DNA of 64,000 nucleotides from Acarospora socialis (lineage: Eukaryota > Ascomycota > Lecanoromycetes > Acarosporales > Acarosporaceae): contig JAMYGW020000003.1 of assembly GCA_025617375.2 (NCBI GenBank), positions 806,001 to 870,000 on the forward strand, given 5' to 3'. The notes under the pieces are model-generated. The model saw nothing but the letters and a program-made list of their open reading frames with translations, was not told the DNA's origin and did no database searches. Shown here one piece after another: positions 10,753-21,246 of the stretch; the first letter of the stretch is position 1, and each line of letters opens with the position of its first letter. The position numbers and the translations under genes were made by a program.

Positions 10753-13255
10753 ATGTCTGTGGCCACCATGCTCCAACCCGCCTCGCGCGCATCGACCTCC
10801 TCATCTTCGTCCTTTGTTCCAGTCTCGCGGCAGAACACCATGTCTTCGCACGATGGAAGATCCGTTCGGCAGTCAAAGCGCTTCTCCTATACGGCCGTTT
10901 ACATGTCGATGTCGGCTAAGGAGAAGGATCTGGAGATTGATGACGATCTGGCCAAGGGTAGGGCACCCATTTGAGAAGGAATGATGAATGGCAGCTGATC
11001 CTCCCTCAGCTCAGAAGACTTTGCGGGACCTCAAAGCGAAGATATCCTCGCAATCGAAGAAGAACTTTGTCCTTGAGAAGGATGTCAGATATCTGGACTC
11101 CAGGATAGCGCTTCTGATTCAGAATCGGATGGCTCTGGAAGAGGTATGCAACGCATGCGAAAAGTCCATACACCAAACAAACTAATAGATGATCCAGCAA
11201 AACGAGGTTGCAAGTCATCTCGAAGATGCGGCAGACTTGCAGGAAGGTTTCTTTCCAAACGATGAGAAGACTCAGAAGTATGGAAACCTGCTCTTTCTCC
11301 TACAATCTGAACCTCGCCATATCGCACACCTATGTCGCCTCGTCACTATGGCGGAAATCGACTCCTTACTCCAAACGGTTATGTTTACTATTTACGGAAA
11401 TCAGTATGAGAGTCGGGAGGAGCATCTACTTTTGACCATGTTTCAATCGGTGTTGACGTACCAGTTCGATAACACGCCTGAATACTCATCGCTACTGCGT
11501 GCCAACACGCCTGTCTCGCGAATGATGACAACTTACACGAGGCGTGGACCGGGGCAAAGCTACTTGAAAGAGGTCTTGGCGGAGAAGATCAATTCACTCA
11601 TCGAGCTAACGGACGTCGATCTAGAGATCAATCCGTTGAAAGTGTACGAGCGCTTGGTGTTGCAGACCGAAGAAGAGACCGGAAGCACTACTGCGGAACT
11701 ACCAAGGGGAATAACGGCGGAAGAGGCGGCGGCGAACGAGCAGGTCCAAGATATCATTGCGCCAAGACTCACGATGCTTATGGAAATCGCAAACTCGTTC
11801 CTGTCTACGATTATTGAGGGATTGGACGAGACTCCGTACGGCATACGGTGGATTTGCAAGCAGATTCGAAGCCTGTCAAAGCGGAAATATCCCGATGCGC
11901 AGGACCAGACGATATGCACGCTTATTGGAGGCTTCTTCTTCCTGCGATTCATCAACCCGGCCATAGTCACACCTCGATCATATATGCTAATTGATGGTAC
12001 ACCTGCAGACCACCCAAGGAGGACACTCACGCTGATAGCGAAGATGCTCCAGAACCTTGCGAACAAGCCGTCATACGCAAAGGAGCCTTACATGGCCAAA
12101 CTTCAACCTTTCATTCATCAGAACAAGGAGAGAGTCAACAAGTTCATGCTTGACTTGTGCGAAGTGCAAGACTTTTATGAGAGTCTTGAGATGGATAATT
12201 ACGTTGCTTTATCGAAACGTGATCTGGAACTCTCCATTACGCTCAACGAGGTCTATGCTACCCACAGTCTACTTGAGAAGCATAGCGCAGACTTGGCAAA
12301 GGATGAGAACTCACATCTGAGCATGCTGTTGCAAGATTTAGGACCTGCACCGGCGCAACTGCCTCGGAAGGAGAACAGAGCGATCAATTTGCCTTTGTTT
12401 AGCAAATGGGAGACCGCCATCGACGACCTGACTGCAGCACTGGACATTACTCAGGAGGAGATATATTTCATGGAAGCGAAAGCGACCTTCGTGCAGATCA
12501 TGCGCTCATTACCTGCGAACTCTCTGGTCGCTCGAAGGCCGCTTCGACTGGACAAAGTCGCCGAGGCTGCAGCAACGCTCAAGAACGACGCGGTCATGGT
12601 ACGGAAAGGGATCCGGACGATGGAGCTTCTGAGCCAACTGCAAGAAATGGGTGCGATTGATACGTCGGACCATTTTGCGCTCCTTCGTGACGAAGTCGAA
12701 CAGGAGCTTGTGCATCTTGGATCGCTCAAGGAAAAGGTCATGGAGGAGAACAAGAAATTGGACGACGTCTTCCGAACCATACGGGATCACAATGCCTATC
12801 TTGTCAATCAACTAGAGACATACAAGTCGTATCTCCACAACGTACGAAGTCAGTCGGAAGGGAAGCAGAGGAAGCAGCAAAAACACCAAGTTCTCGGACC
12901 TTACAAGTTCACGCATCAGCAACTCGAGAAAGAAGGAGTGATACAGAAGAGCAACGTCCCCGATAACCGGAGAGCGAACATCTTCTTCAACTTTACCAGT
13001 CCTTTACCGGGCACATTCGTCATCAGTCTACACTATAAGGGTGAGTAGCTCAGATCAAGCTGTTTTTTATGGTTGTTACTGACCCGGCTTGCAGGACGCA
13101 ATCGGGGGCTGTTGGAGCTCGATCTTAAGCTTGACGATCTCCTGGAGATGCAGAAGGATAATCAGGAAGAGTTGGACCTGGAGTATGTTCAATTCAACGT
13201 GCCAAAGGTGCTTGCCCTCCTCAACAAGAGATTCGCAAGGAAGAAGGGCTGGTAG
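10753..13255 (+). CDS. IQGAP-type Ras GTPase-activating protein (Gap1/Sar1/GapA-like)
   Basis: Exons 10753-10957, 11010-11143, 11198-13040 and 13095-13255 give 780 residues, near the length of fission yeast Gap1. The introns are 52-54 nt and phases agree at each junction. Order: a Ser-rich N-terminus, a coiled-coil stretch (about 70-115), then a RasGAP domain (about 170-450) containing [39 protein letters not shown] and [16 protein letters not shown]-like elements. A RasGAP C-terminal domain follows (about 580-720, starting near [18 protein letters not shown]). The family accelerates GTP hydrolysis by Ras at the plasma membrane and limits Ras/cAMP and mating signalling. The last exon is short but conserved, ending KRFARKKGW. 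Confidence 0.9.
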
Positions 13256-14050
13256 CACTACGGGCAGGAACCCGACTCGAATCTCGTCTTCCGTCGAATG
13301 ATAAATCTAGTGGATGTAAGGATTGCCAGGAGGTTATTAATCATGGAGTTCAGGTGCTGCTAACTGCGGATTTTGATACGATGTTTCAGAGAGTATCAGC
13401 ACCTTACTTCAACTCTTGATGGAGGCTTATGTTCTGATGTCTCTCTGGGAACGCGTCTAACAGCAAGCTTGTGCGGACCGGGGATTTCGATTATCAGTTT
13501 GTGTAGAAGTCTCCAAAGATGTCTGGGTTTTGGCATTCTAATACGGGTTGTAATCAGACCGGGTAGCTTTCATGGGAGTTGATATGGATTGGAGGACCTT
13601 CTGATGCAGCGGAGTTGTGTCATCCACTCCCGGCTGGTTCGGAGGGTTCAAGATCCCTTTGGGTGGAAGTCTTCTTTGTTTACTGATATAAGATGTATTA
13701 TAGTTGAACAACCTGAGGAGAAGGCGTCCTCCATCCCTGATTCATGGCGAAGTCCGATCTGGGATGCTCAAGTCATGATAAGATTTTACTAGAAGTGATG
13801 ATATGTTGCCTGACAAAGTTTCGATGGCTAGATGCATCCTTTGCATGACGGCACTGCACCGGGTTGACTCATGCGCCTCTTTGTCACGGCAGGCTCCGAG
13901 CCATCATCTCCAACGCTCCCCTTCAACCTTCACCTTCATCTTCAACCCCTCCACATCTCCACACCTAGAAATATCACCCGAACTCGCCTGGCCGGCACTG
14001 ACATACAACTCGTGCTCTATCTCTTAATTCCTATAACCCTTCAACCCAAC
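13256..14050. other. Intergenic, no gene recognised
   Basis: This holds the RasGAP 3' region and the promoter of the small conserved gene at 14051. Short frames of 60-75 codons here have no support. A C/A-rich stretch at about 13890-14040 (cctccacatctccac type) looks like a 5' leader. Confidence 0.4.
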
Positions 14051-14722
14051 ATGTCCTCCTCCATCACTATCCCGAAGCGGAAGAACCCGCAGTCCAACCC
14101 GGCCCAAGCTCCCAGCTCCTCTTCTTCGTCCTATACCCCACCATTTTCACGGACCCCACAGATCATGTCTTCGCCGTCAACACCGGTGGACGCCAAATCC
14201 TCAAGACCGATGTATGACCGCCGGCCGAACCTCTTGAGTGAGTGACCCTGCGGCTGTCGTGGCTGTCATGCTAGCTTGGTTCAGTAGAACGAATAGTGGA
14301 GAAGGTTTTGAATTGTTGAAACGTCTCTATCGATGCTAACGATCGACGTGTGAATGCAGGCTCGTCACTCTCCAAGCAAGAGCACACGGTGGTGAATGTC
14401 GGACACCCGGATGGGCCTCCGCGACTGGTACGGACACTTCGCCCACCTTCACCTATCTTCTATTCACTGGAACACCAACTGATCTTCACGTCTCAGATAA
14501 CTTGCGTTAAGGCCTCGCAAGGCTTCGACTGGAACCAGGGCATGTCTTCCGTACTTGTGGATTGTCAAAATGCAACAGTCTCACTAACTTCATCCACGAC
14601 GATCAGACATCTTCCTCCCCTCGTACGCGGATCGCGACTCCTCCGAGCTGGAGCGAAGAAAGGACCCCGTCCACGACATCGTTCTGACGGACGAAGAAGC
14701 CGACAGCGTGTTCCCTTCATAA
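14051..14722 (+). CDS. Small conserved fungal protein, function unknown, with a probable GC-AG intron
   Basis: Exons 14051-14237, 14360-14427, 14497-14539 and 14607-14722 encode 137 residues. The N-terminal ~60 residues are Ser/Pro-rich. The rest reads SSLSKQEHTVVNVGHPDGPP, then VKASQGFDWNQDIFLPSY and an acidic end containing PVHDIVLTDEEADSVFPS. I recall the GFDWNQ...FLPSY and DPVHDI...TDEEA pattern from other ascomycete hypothetical proteins, but I know no function. The third intron starts at GC rather than GT: cagG|gcatgt, 67 nt, branch cactaac, ending gatcag. It is the only junction I found that joins WNQ to DIFLPSY in frame. Confidence 0.7.
14540..14606 (+). other. Candidate GC-AG intron
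   Basis: The donor is G|gcatgt after AACCAG, the branch site cactaac lies about 35 nt before the acceptor, and the acceptor is gatcag. Length is 67 nt, normal for this window, where the other introns I placed use GT. GT dinucleotides nearby do not restore the frame. Confidence 0.6.
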
Positions 14723-15390
14723 CGGCTTCGGTGGGGTGAGGGGGTGGCGTATACATAACGGTTCTGGAGTTTGGGTATCACATATTGTGGAGATGGCAGG
14801 ACGTGGATTAGAATGCTGGGGTGCATTTGACTCAACTGTTCTTTGGACCTGTGGGTTCTGGTACTGGGAAGGGCTTGGATGGATGGTTGACTGTCTGGCG
14901 TACAGTACGAGTATGTATCTACAGAAGGGCATCTTGCGATACTGTTATTTGCTCAAGGCGCTCTGATGTCTAGATTATTTTCTCCTCCTCTCAATTAAAG
15001 TACCTCACTCCCAGTATCATGGCGAGAACCACGACCGATTACTTCCTATTACTCCGTAAACACCGAGGTCCAGCTTCAAACTCAACCCCACCATACAGGT
15101 AGTACCTTAGGTGACTGCCCGGGAAATACCACGCTAACGTCCAGCTTCCACCCCACCAAGCAGCACGCTGGGTTGGTGGTTCGCTACGCTTGGCTGGATC
15201 GCGACAAGCTCTATACGGAAATGAACGCGAAAGTCAAGCCCGCCCGCAGCACTCAAAAGTAAACACCGCCCTCTCCCACCCCCATCAGCACCAGCAACGC
15301 CATCTCTCTAAATCTTCCAAGTCCCCAACGCACCAACTGCCGTCGAGTCTTCCCTCTTCTTCTCCCACCAAAACTAAAATCCGCATAAAC
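14723..15390. other. Intergenic / MIS14 promoter
   Basis: No gene is supported. The interval contains an ACCTTAGGT palindrome at 15104-15112, a GTACGAGTA motif at 14905-14913 and a CA/CC-rich leader before the MIS14 ATG. Confidence 0.4.
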
Positions 15391-16405
15391 ATGGCAACCC
15401 CCACCCCAACGCACCACCGCAAAATCGACCTCCAGTCCGCCGCCGACCTGGCCTACCTGCAGCGCAACATCCACGCCGCGGCCCGCCAGAAGATCGACTT
15501 GCATTTCCCGCCGTCGGCGGCGCAGGTGGATGGGCGGGGAGGGGGGGATTCGTTGCGGCGGGGGGTCGAGGAGATTGTGCAGACGGTACGTATGGGCGCG
15601 TTACCTTTTTTCTTAGAACTGCTTTCATTGTTGCTGGCGGGAGGGGAGGTGGGATGGTGGGATGGGCCGGGAAGAGAAACGATTGCGAAAGGAGGACGAG
15701 GCGCCCTTCAGCGGCTCTTCCGTTTGCCCTGCCCTCTCCCCTCCGCCCACCTCCGTCCTCCGCGCTCGATGCAGTCGCGCAAAGGAAACCATCTCCCCTC
15801 CCTCAAGAACTCAATCCGCCGCGCTAACCCGTCCGGGCGCCCCACAGTTCATCGCGCAAACCCTCGCGCACGCGCGCCGAAACATCACCGTCAACGGCCT
15901 GGACCTGCCCCCTCCCTCCAAGTCCATCTCCCAGTCCACGCGCTCTCAGACCGTCGACGGGACAGAAGGAGCAGCAGAAGCTGGGGAGGAGGAGGGAGTC
16001 GAATACGAGCCCTACGACGCGCGCCTCGCCTCCAAGCTTCAATCGCTCTACCTCGCGCTCGAGAGCGAGACGATGGCCGTTGCATGGTTGCGGAGGGAGG
16101 CGCCGCGGAGGGCGGCGGAGGGGTGGGGGGCGAGGTTTTGGGAGGGGGGAGACGTGCGGGGGAATGGTGTGGGGGGGCGTGAGGAGGGGGAGAAGATGGA
16201 GGTTGATTCCGAGGCGGGGGTACAGGGAGAGGTAGGGGTGTTGGGAGATGTGTGGATGGAGGGGTTGGAGGAGAGGTGGGAGGGCGTCAGAGGCATGTAT
16301 GCGGTTGCGTGCGAGGGGTTGGTCGAGTTGAAGGCGGGCATGACGGAGACGGTGGGGAGGTGTGAGCGGGCGGGGAGGGTGGTGGCGGAGGTGGAGCGGG
16401 GTTGA
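15391..16405 (+). CDS. MIS14: Kinetochore MIND complex subunit Mis14/Nsl1
   Basis: Exons 15391-15585 and 15848-16405 give 250 residues; the 262-nt intron is long for this window and could hide a small extra exon. The protein starts with HHRKIDLQSAADLAYLQRNI and RQKIDLHFPPSA, typical of Mis14/Nsl1, then IAQTLAHARRNITVNGLDLP, the EPYDARLASKLQSLYLALES helix and AWLRREAPRRAA. The family is part of the four-protein MIND/Mis12 complex linking the inner kinetochore to Ndc80. The C-terminal part (about 155-250) is a predicted helix rich in Gly/Glu/Val, and its DNA is strikingly G-rich on the coding strand. Confidence 0.82.
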
Positions 16406-16742
16406 ATGGCTGTCATGCTTAGCTTCGAGGGGTTCTTTGGCGCGGCGTCAAGTGGCTGCGGGGATGAGGTTTGGTAGGTTAGGCGCCATTGGTAAGTAGG
16501 GACGGAGACTTTAGGCGTTCGGCTTCGCCATGCGGTCATGTCATTGGGTCTGAAGGGCTCCGCGAGACAAGCTTTGGGGGGAATATCCGTCCTCTACTCT
16601 ATCCACGAGACTTCTAGCAGACATGCAACAATGACGTGAGTCCTGGCATCAGGTCCGAAAGACAATCCAGAACGGACATCCCCACCACTCATTCCTCCCT
16701 CTCTTCCTTTCATCTAACCAACGCACGTGCAGCACCACGCAT
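16406..16742. other. Short convergent intergenic region MIS14 / SEC14
   Basis: About 340 bp lie between two 3' ends. Nothing beyond presumed terminators is seen. Confidence 0.4.
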
Positions 16743-18009
16743 CTAATGCCTCATGGGCGCCTGATGTCCACCCCCGTTCGGCACATACTGAATCTCATCC
16801 ACCGACGCCCCCGGCACCGGCGCGGCTGCCGACCCCGTATACGTTGGCACCGCCGCACTCGGTTGCTCGTGCCGGATCGTATTCGAACCCTGCGCCTGCC
16901 CCTGCGCCCACTTCGGCGGTCTCGTCCACTGCGGATCCTGCCACGGCCCCATATCGCTAAACTGACAACCACCCTGACACGAACAAGAGCCGCCAAACTC
17001 CTTGGGCAAGTTCTCCTTCGGGACCTGGCTCAGCAGCTCCGCCTGGTAATGGCTCCCAAGGACATGGATCTTCTGCACGGTAACGGGGTCCAAGAACCCC
17101 TTGACGACGCTGAAGACGGATGAAAACCCCCACGGCGCGTTGATGAGGTAGAGTTTGCCGAGGCGTTCCGGGTAGTAGTTCTGCGAGATGGCGGAGGCTT
17201 GCTTGACGTAGCCGTACACGGAACTGACGCGGCTGAGCCCGACGCCTTTCAGGTCCATGATCGTGCAGCACGTTTCGAGCAGGGTGCCGGCCTTGCGCGA
17301 GCACGCGGGCAGGCGCGGGTCGGCGACCTTTTCATATTCGACGACCAGGTTCTGCAGCATGCGGTCCGCCGTCGTGATTTTGTACATGGCGTTGAGGTCG
17401 ATTTTGCCGAGCTGTTCGATGTAGACTGGTCGGCCGTCCTGGTTTTGGTGGGTTAGTTAGTAAAACGGAGGCAACCGTAGTGGTTGGTTGGGAGGTATCA
17501 TTACTTTGTCGGTCTTGTGGTAGTATTGCGGATAGTATTCGAACACCTTCGGCTTCTCGACGTAGTCGAAGTTGCGCACCAGGTCGTCGACACCGAAGTC
17601 TTTTCGCCATTTCTCGCAGTCGATGAACCTAGATGGAATAAATACCGTCAACCTTCCCTGCTCCGGTAACAAGACCGCTTCCTTTTCTGGATACGCACAT
17701 TTGTCGGGCGAGATCCACGTTGAACTTCCGCGCCCTCAGGAACCGTAGCTGCGCCAGTCACATCCCATCAGCTTGTGTGGACTTTGGTCATCGCCCCCCT
17801 TACGTGCTTGGAGGACGGACCAAAGATAGAGTGTCTAGTCTCTCCTTATACCCCGCCTGCTCCAATTGCGTTCGTAGCTGGTGGACTTGCGCATCTTGCT
17901 CGGGCGTGGTGTGCCCTGGGTGGCCGCTCTGGACGTTAGGACTGGTGGTGGGATAGTCGTAGTCGTCGTATTTCGGGTCGAGCGTCATGTGAGGGTGGGA
18001 CGTCGCCAT
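16743..18009 (-). CDS. SEC14: Sec14 phosphatidylinositol/phosphatidylcholine transfer protein
   Basis: Exons (minus) 18009-17821, 17748-17699, 17628-17505 and 17438-16743 give 352 residues; the introns are 72, 70 and 66 nt and all are in phase. The N-terminal CRAL-TRIO-N helices read [20 protein letters not shown], then [20 protein letters not shown]. The lipid-binding CRAL-TRIO domain (about 120-290) includes [40 protein letters not shown] and [20 protein letters not shown]. Sec14 exchanges PI and PC and couples lipid metabolism to Golgi secretion in the cytosol. The C-terminal ~70 residues after the [10 protein letters not shown] motif are low-complexity, Gln/Pro/Ala-rich and longer than in yeast. 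Residue positions are approximate. Confidence 0.92.
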
Positions 18010-19570
18010 GATTGGAAATTTCTAGGAATAGCCCGCTGTCGGAAGGAAAAGATAAGGTAGGATGTTCAGCGGCTTCAGAGTGCTACAGTGGCGTTCTGTC
18101 GTGGTAAGATAGGATGCTCTCTGAAAGTCGGTCACGGAGAATGTCGCAGTGTTGATCGAGCGTCATGGTGGGGCAATCTTCATGACCCCTGCCATGCGAC
18201 CCTTGGCGAGTGACAACCAGAAACTTTTACATTATCACAAGATTTGTGTCCAGGTCAATTCAAGTTGAGACATCTATGATTTGGTTTGCTTAAACCTCTC
18301 TATGTTCTCGGAGTTACGGTGCATCTGATGTCAGACTAAGTATATCCAGACTTAATTGGAAAGATGCAAATTTTGATGCATTGCTTATTGGACCGGTCGC
18401 TAGGGTTATGTTTAATGAGTATCAGTATGAGCAATCAAAGACAACTAGGACTTGCAGCAACTCATAGTGCTCAGCACATCGAGGTGGTCATTTGGGGCCA
18501 GATGTAACTGTCCACCTCACTGAGAAAGTGCCAGGACAAAGCAGCTGAGTGATGCCCCTCCCCTTGCTTCTTGCTTTTGCATGTCACTCAACCGTGCTGT
18601 CAGAGCGGACTTTTGCAACGCTCAAGTTCTATGAGCAGCAGGGTTCGGGTGTTGAACATCTAGATACCTTCGTTGTGTACGTCCTATAGCACCGCAAGTT
18701 TATCCGAGAGGAGTAGTTCTTCGTCCCTCAGGAACGACGGAGGCGGAGACAGGCCACTGTTGCCCAGGGTGCTTTTATACATAGGCCGGACCAGGGTTTG
18801 CAAAATGAGAGCGGAAGCCAAATTCATCAGCCACGCCATCAAAACCAACCACCGTCTCAAGGTAAGCCTGGAATCGTTCACGCGAACGCAGATACGAAGA
18901 TGAGACTAATTGTGAGGTTCTCCCAGACACCTGGTCCATGAATGGGCTTGCTCTATCTGGATTTTAGCCTCAAGCCATGCATCAGCACAAGACATGAGAG
19001 ATAGCCGCAAAAGACTGAGCTCCACCTAGGAGGGTCAGTCCATCCACAAGCTTTGATCCCGATTCGACCAAGCCACTTGACCTGGACTAAGAGATGGAAC
19101 TGAGGGGGTAATCCCGGTTGATATTCAGATCGAGTGATTAGACTCAAACTTCCAACCCGCCCTTGAGTGATCGAGGAAATCTGTAAGGACCAAGACACAG
19201 GCTTAGAAAATAGAAGTTTGACCCAATTATCCACGGAGGGACCAGTTGCCCCTTATCAATCCGGTCGACTGAATGAAGTTGCGCAGAAGACGTAGAGTAC
19301 AGTCTTAGGGGAGAAAGATAACATAATTCAGAACAAAAACTCCTCTCTCATATCAAGTAACCGATCTCCTTTACGGGGCAGCGTGAGCACTAAGATCGTG
19401 CCAATTACGGTTTGGATTACTACCTATGGTACGAACTCTGTGATGTGATGACCTTGCAAGTAGGCCAGCTTACATAATCGAATCAGATCTTAGCGTGGGA
19501 CAACCTCGAAGCTTCAGGATGTCTCTTGGCAGAAAGCTCACAGAAGGACCGTCAGTGCTACCTACCTGTG
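18010..19570. other. Gene-free stretch between SEC14 and MDM35
   Basis: About 1.56 kb contain only short frames (60-93 codons) without splice support. The part nearest 18010 is the SEC14 promoter and the part nearest 19570 the MDM35 promoter. I see no tRNA, repeat family or conserved peptide. Confidence 0.4.
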
Positions 19571-20027
19571 ATGTCGGCCTCGCTCGCTCCAGAATGTAAT
19601 GAAGTCAAAGAGTAGGTGTCACCTCCCGCTCGTGAGTACCAACACTGATATGATTTGGCTCAGGCGCTACGATTCCTGCTTCTTGAAATGGTACAGCGAG
19701 AGTAAGCTAGGAGATGAGTCTCCCTTTAGGCGGATTTGGAGCTTATGACGGTCCAGAATTTTTAAAGGGGAACTCTACTACGGACGAATGCGAGGGACTC
19801 TTCAAACAGTATAAGGACTGCTTGACGGTCAGTCTTCGTTGGTCCAAAATCTTGTCATCAATACTAATTTGATGCAGAATGCCCTGAAGGAAAGGGGAAT
19901 CGATCAGATGCTTGAAGAAGCCAGGGATAGCAACAAAGACACCGACGCCGAGAATATGCGGCGAAGCTGTAAGTCTGCTGTCAAGCATGCGCAGTATGCC
20001 GAACCAGCATCTAACCAAAAGTCAGAA
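19571..20027 (+). CDS. MDM35: Mdm35/TRIAP1-like twin CX9C intermembrane-space protein
   Basis: A small gene cut into tiny exons: 19571-19611, 19664-19701, 19757-19827, 19878-19968 and probably two bases at 20026-20027 that complete a TAA stop. The predicted protein is about 80 residues and begins MSASLAPECNEVKERYDSC. Two CX9C pairs are visible: C9/C19 and C38/C48 (CEGLFKQYKDC). Between them is FLKWYSEKFLKG and after them NALKERGIDQMLEEAR, all Mdm35 hallmarks. Mdm35 is imported through Mia40 and stabilises the phosphatidic-acid carrier Ups1 between mitochondrial membranes. The 3' end is uncertain: if the last intron (gtaagt at 19969) is not used, the frame runs on to 20090 with a non-conserved tail. 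Confidence 0.78.
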
Positions 20028-20824
20028 TACCGTTCCAATGAGTTCCGACTCTCCGCTCTGTTTGGTACTTTTAATAGACCACATGCATAGTAGCGGCGTT
20101 GGTGAAGTGTGTTCAATGCAGGCAAGCCTGGTCAGGTTTTATTTTAGAAAAGGGACGAACAGATGTACCTGTTAATTGTTCACTCTTCCGTATTCGATCG
20201 GGTACATGGTTCATTTCCTGCTGCAGTTAACTGCAAGTAAAGTAGGGTAGGTGTTAGCGAGGCGTGCGCTTCTCTCGCTGTACAGTACTTGCAGGTTGTC
20301 ACTGACCACGGTTCTTTGAGGGTTGTGTCGAGTCAATATTGTGATGAACTGCTCTTTGCGATACCATAATCAAGTAAGGAAATCCAATGAAGACTCTGAA
20401 ACACCTCTTACGTTTAAAGAGACTTGAGCCAAGACTTTTAAGCCACGGGACCACCCACGTTATCGGTAAGGCTGAGAGCTTACGCTAAGTACTCGTACTG
20501 TAGGTACAAAGAACTCTACCGCAGGTGAGCTGCAAGGTACGGTTCTTCGTCAGCAAATCAGTCTCGGGCTGAAAACGACCCTCGTCGTCCCCTTTCTCTC
20601 CTCGGATGTCTATTCCTCCGTAACGTTTCGTCTCAAGTTCAGAGCTTTGTCAATGTCTACAGATCCTCCAAGTTCTCCGTGCTCCTCTTTGTCCATCACA
20701 GAAGATCGGTTACCTCCAGCGGGACGAGCTCATATCCCCTCTTTCTCGGACTCGGACGGATAGAATACGCATACATTGTCATAGGAGCGGATCATAGGCA
20801 TGCTTCAATAGCAGGAGTTGATTA
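20028..20824. other. Intergenic, no gene recognised
   Basis: The interval contains a TACTCGTAC motif at 20490-20498 and the promoter of the small membrane protein gene. No other signal is visible. Confidence 0.4.
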
Positions 20825-21149
20825 ATGCACCCGTTCTCCGTCCTGACCCTGGGCATCTTCGTAGCCGGCTATATCACCGCCAGGTGGGATTTGGTAACCA
20901 GACTATATGAACTAGCTATCTTCGCATGGGATCACGGTGTGCTGGTGAGTCCCGGCATGGCTATACCATCGTCAGCCCAGATGGGTAGCAGAATTTGTGA
21001 CTGAAGGCCTATAGGGACGTGCAGCTAAAGGATTCGCAATCCTCTCGGTGTTCTTCTTCCTCTTCATTCTACCCGTAGAGCGAATCGCGGTGCGCGAGAC
21101 CCATCTGGTACATCAATTGCCCGATCAGTCAGCTACAACTTTGACCTGA
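20825..21149 (+). CDS. Small (84 aa) fungal membrane protein
   Basis: Exons 20825-20944 and 21015-21149, with a 70-nt intron (gtgagt...tatag, branch tgactga), give 84 residues. The first hydrophobic segment is FSVLTLGIFVAGYITARW and the second GFAILSVFFFLFILPVERIA, separated by RLYELAIFAWDHGVL. The pattern looks like a conserved two-TM microprotein of ascomycetes, but I know no function. It ends 97 bp before the GPI1 ATG on the same strand. The last ~14 residues may be removed by a further intron, because a possible gtacat donor follows ...RETHL. Confidence 0.6.
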
Positions 21150-21246
21150 CGCATTTGAGTAGCATCCACGGTCAGGGGCTGGTGGTATATCTGCTCGCGA
21201 ACAGCTGAGACGCCGGGGTTCGTTCTAAGACTTGAAGGCATGGGAT

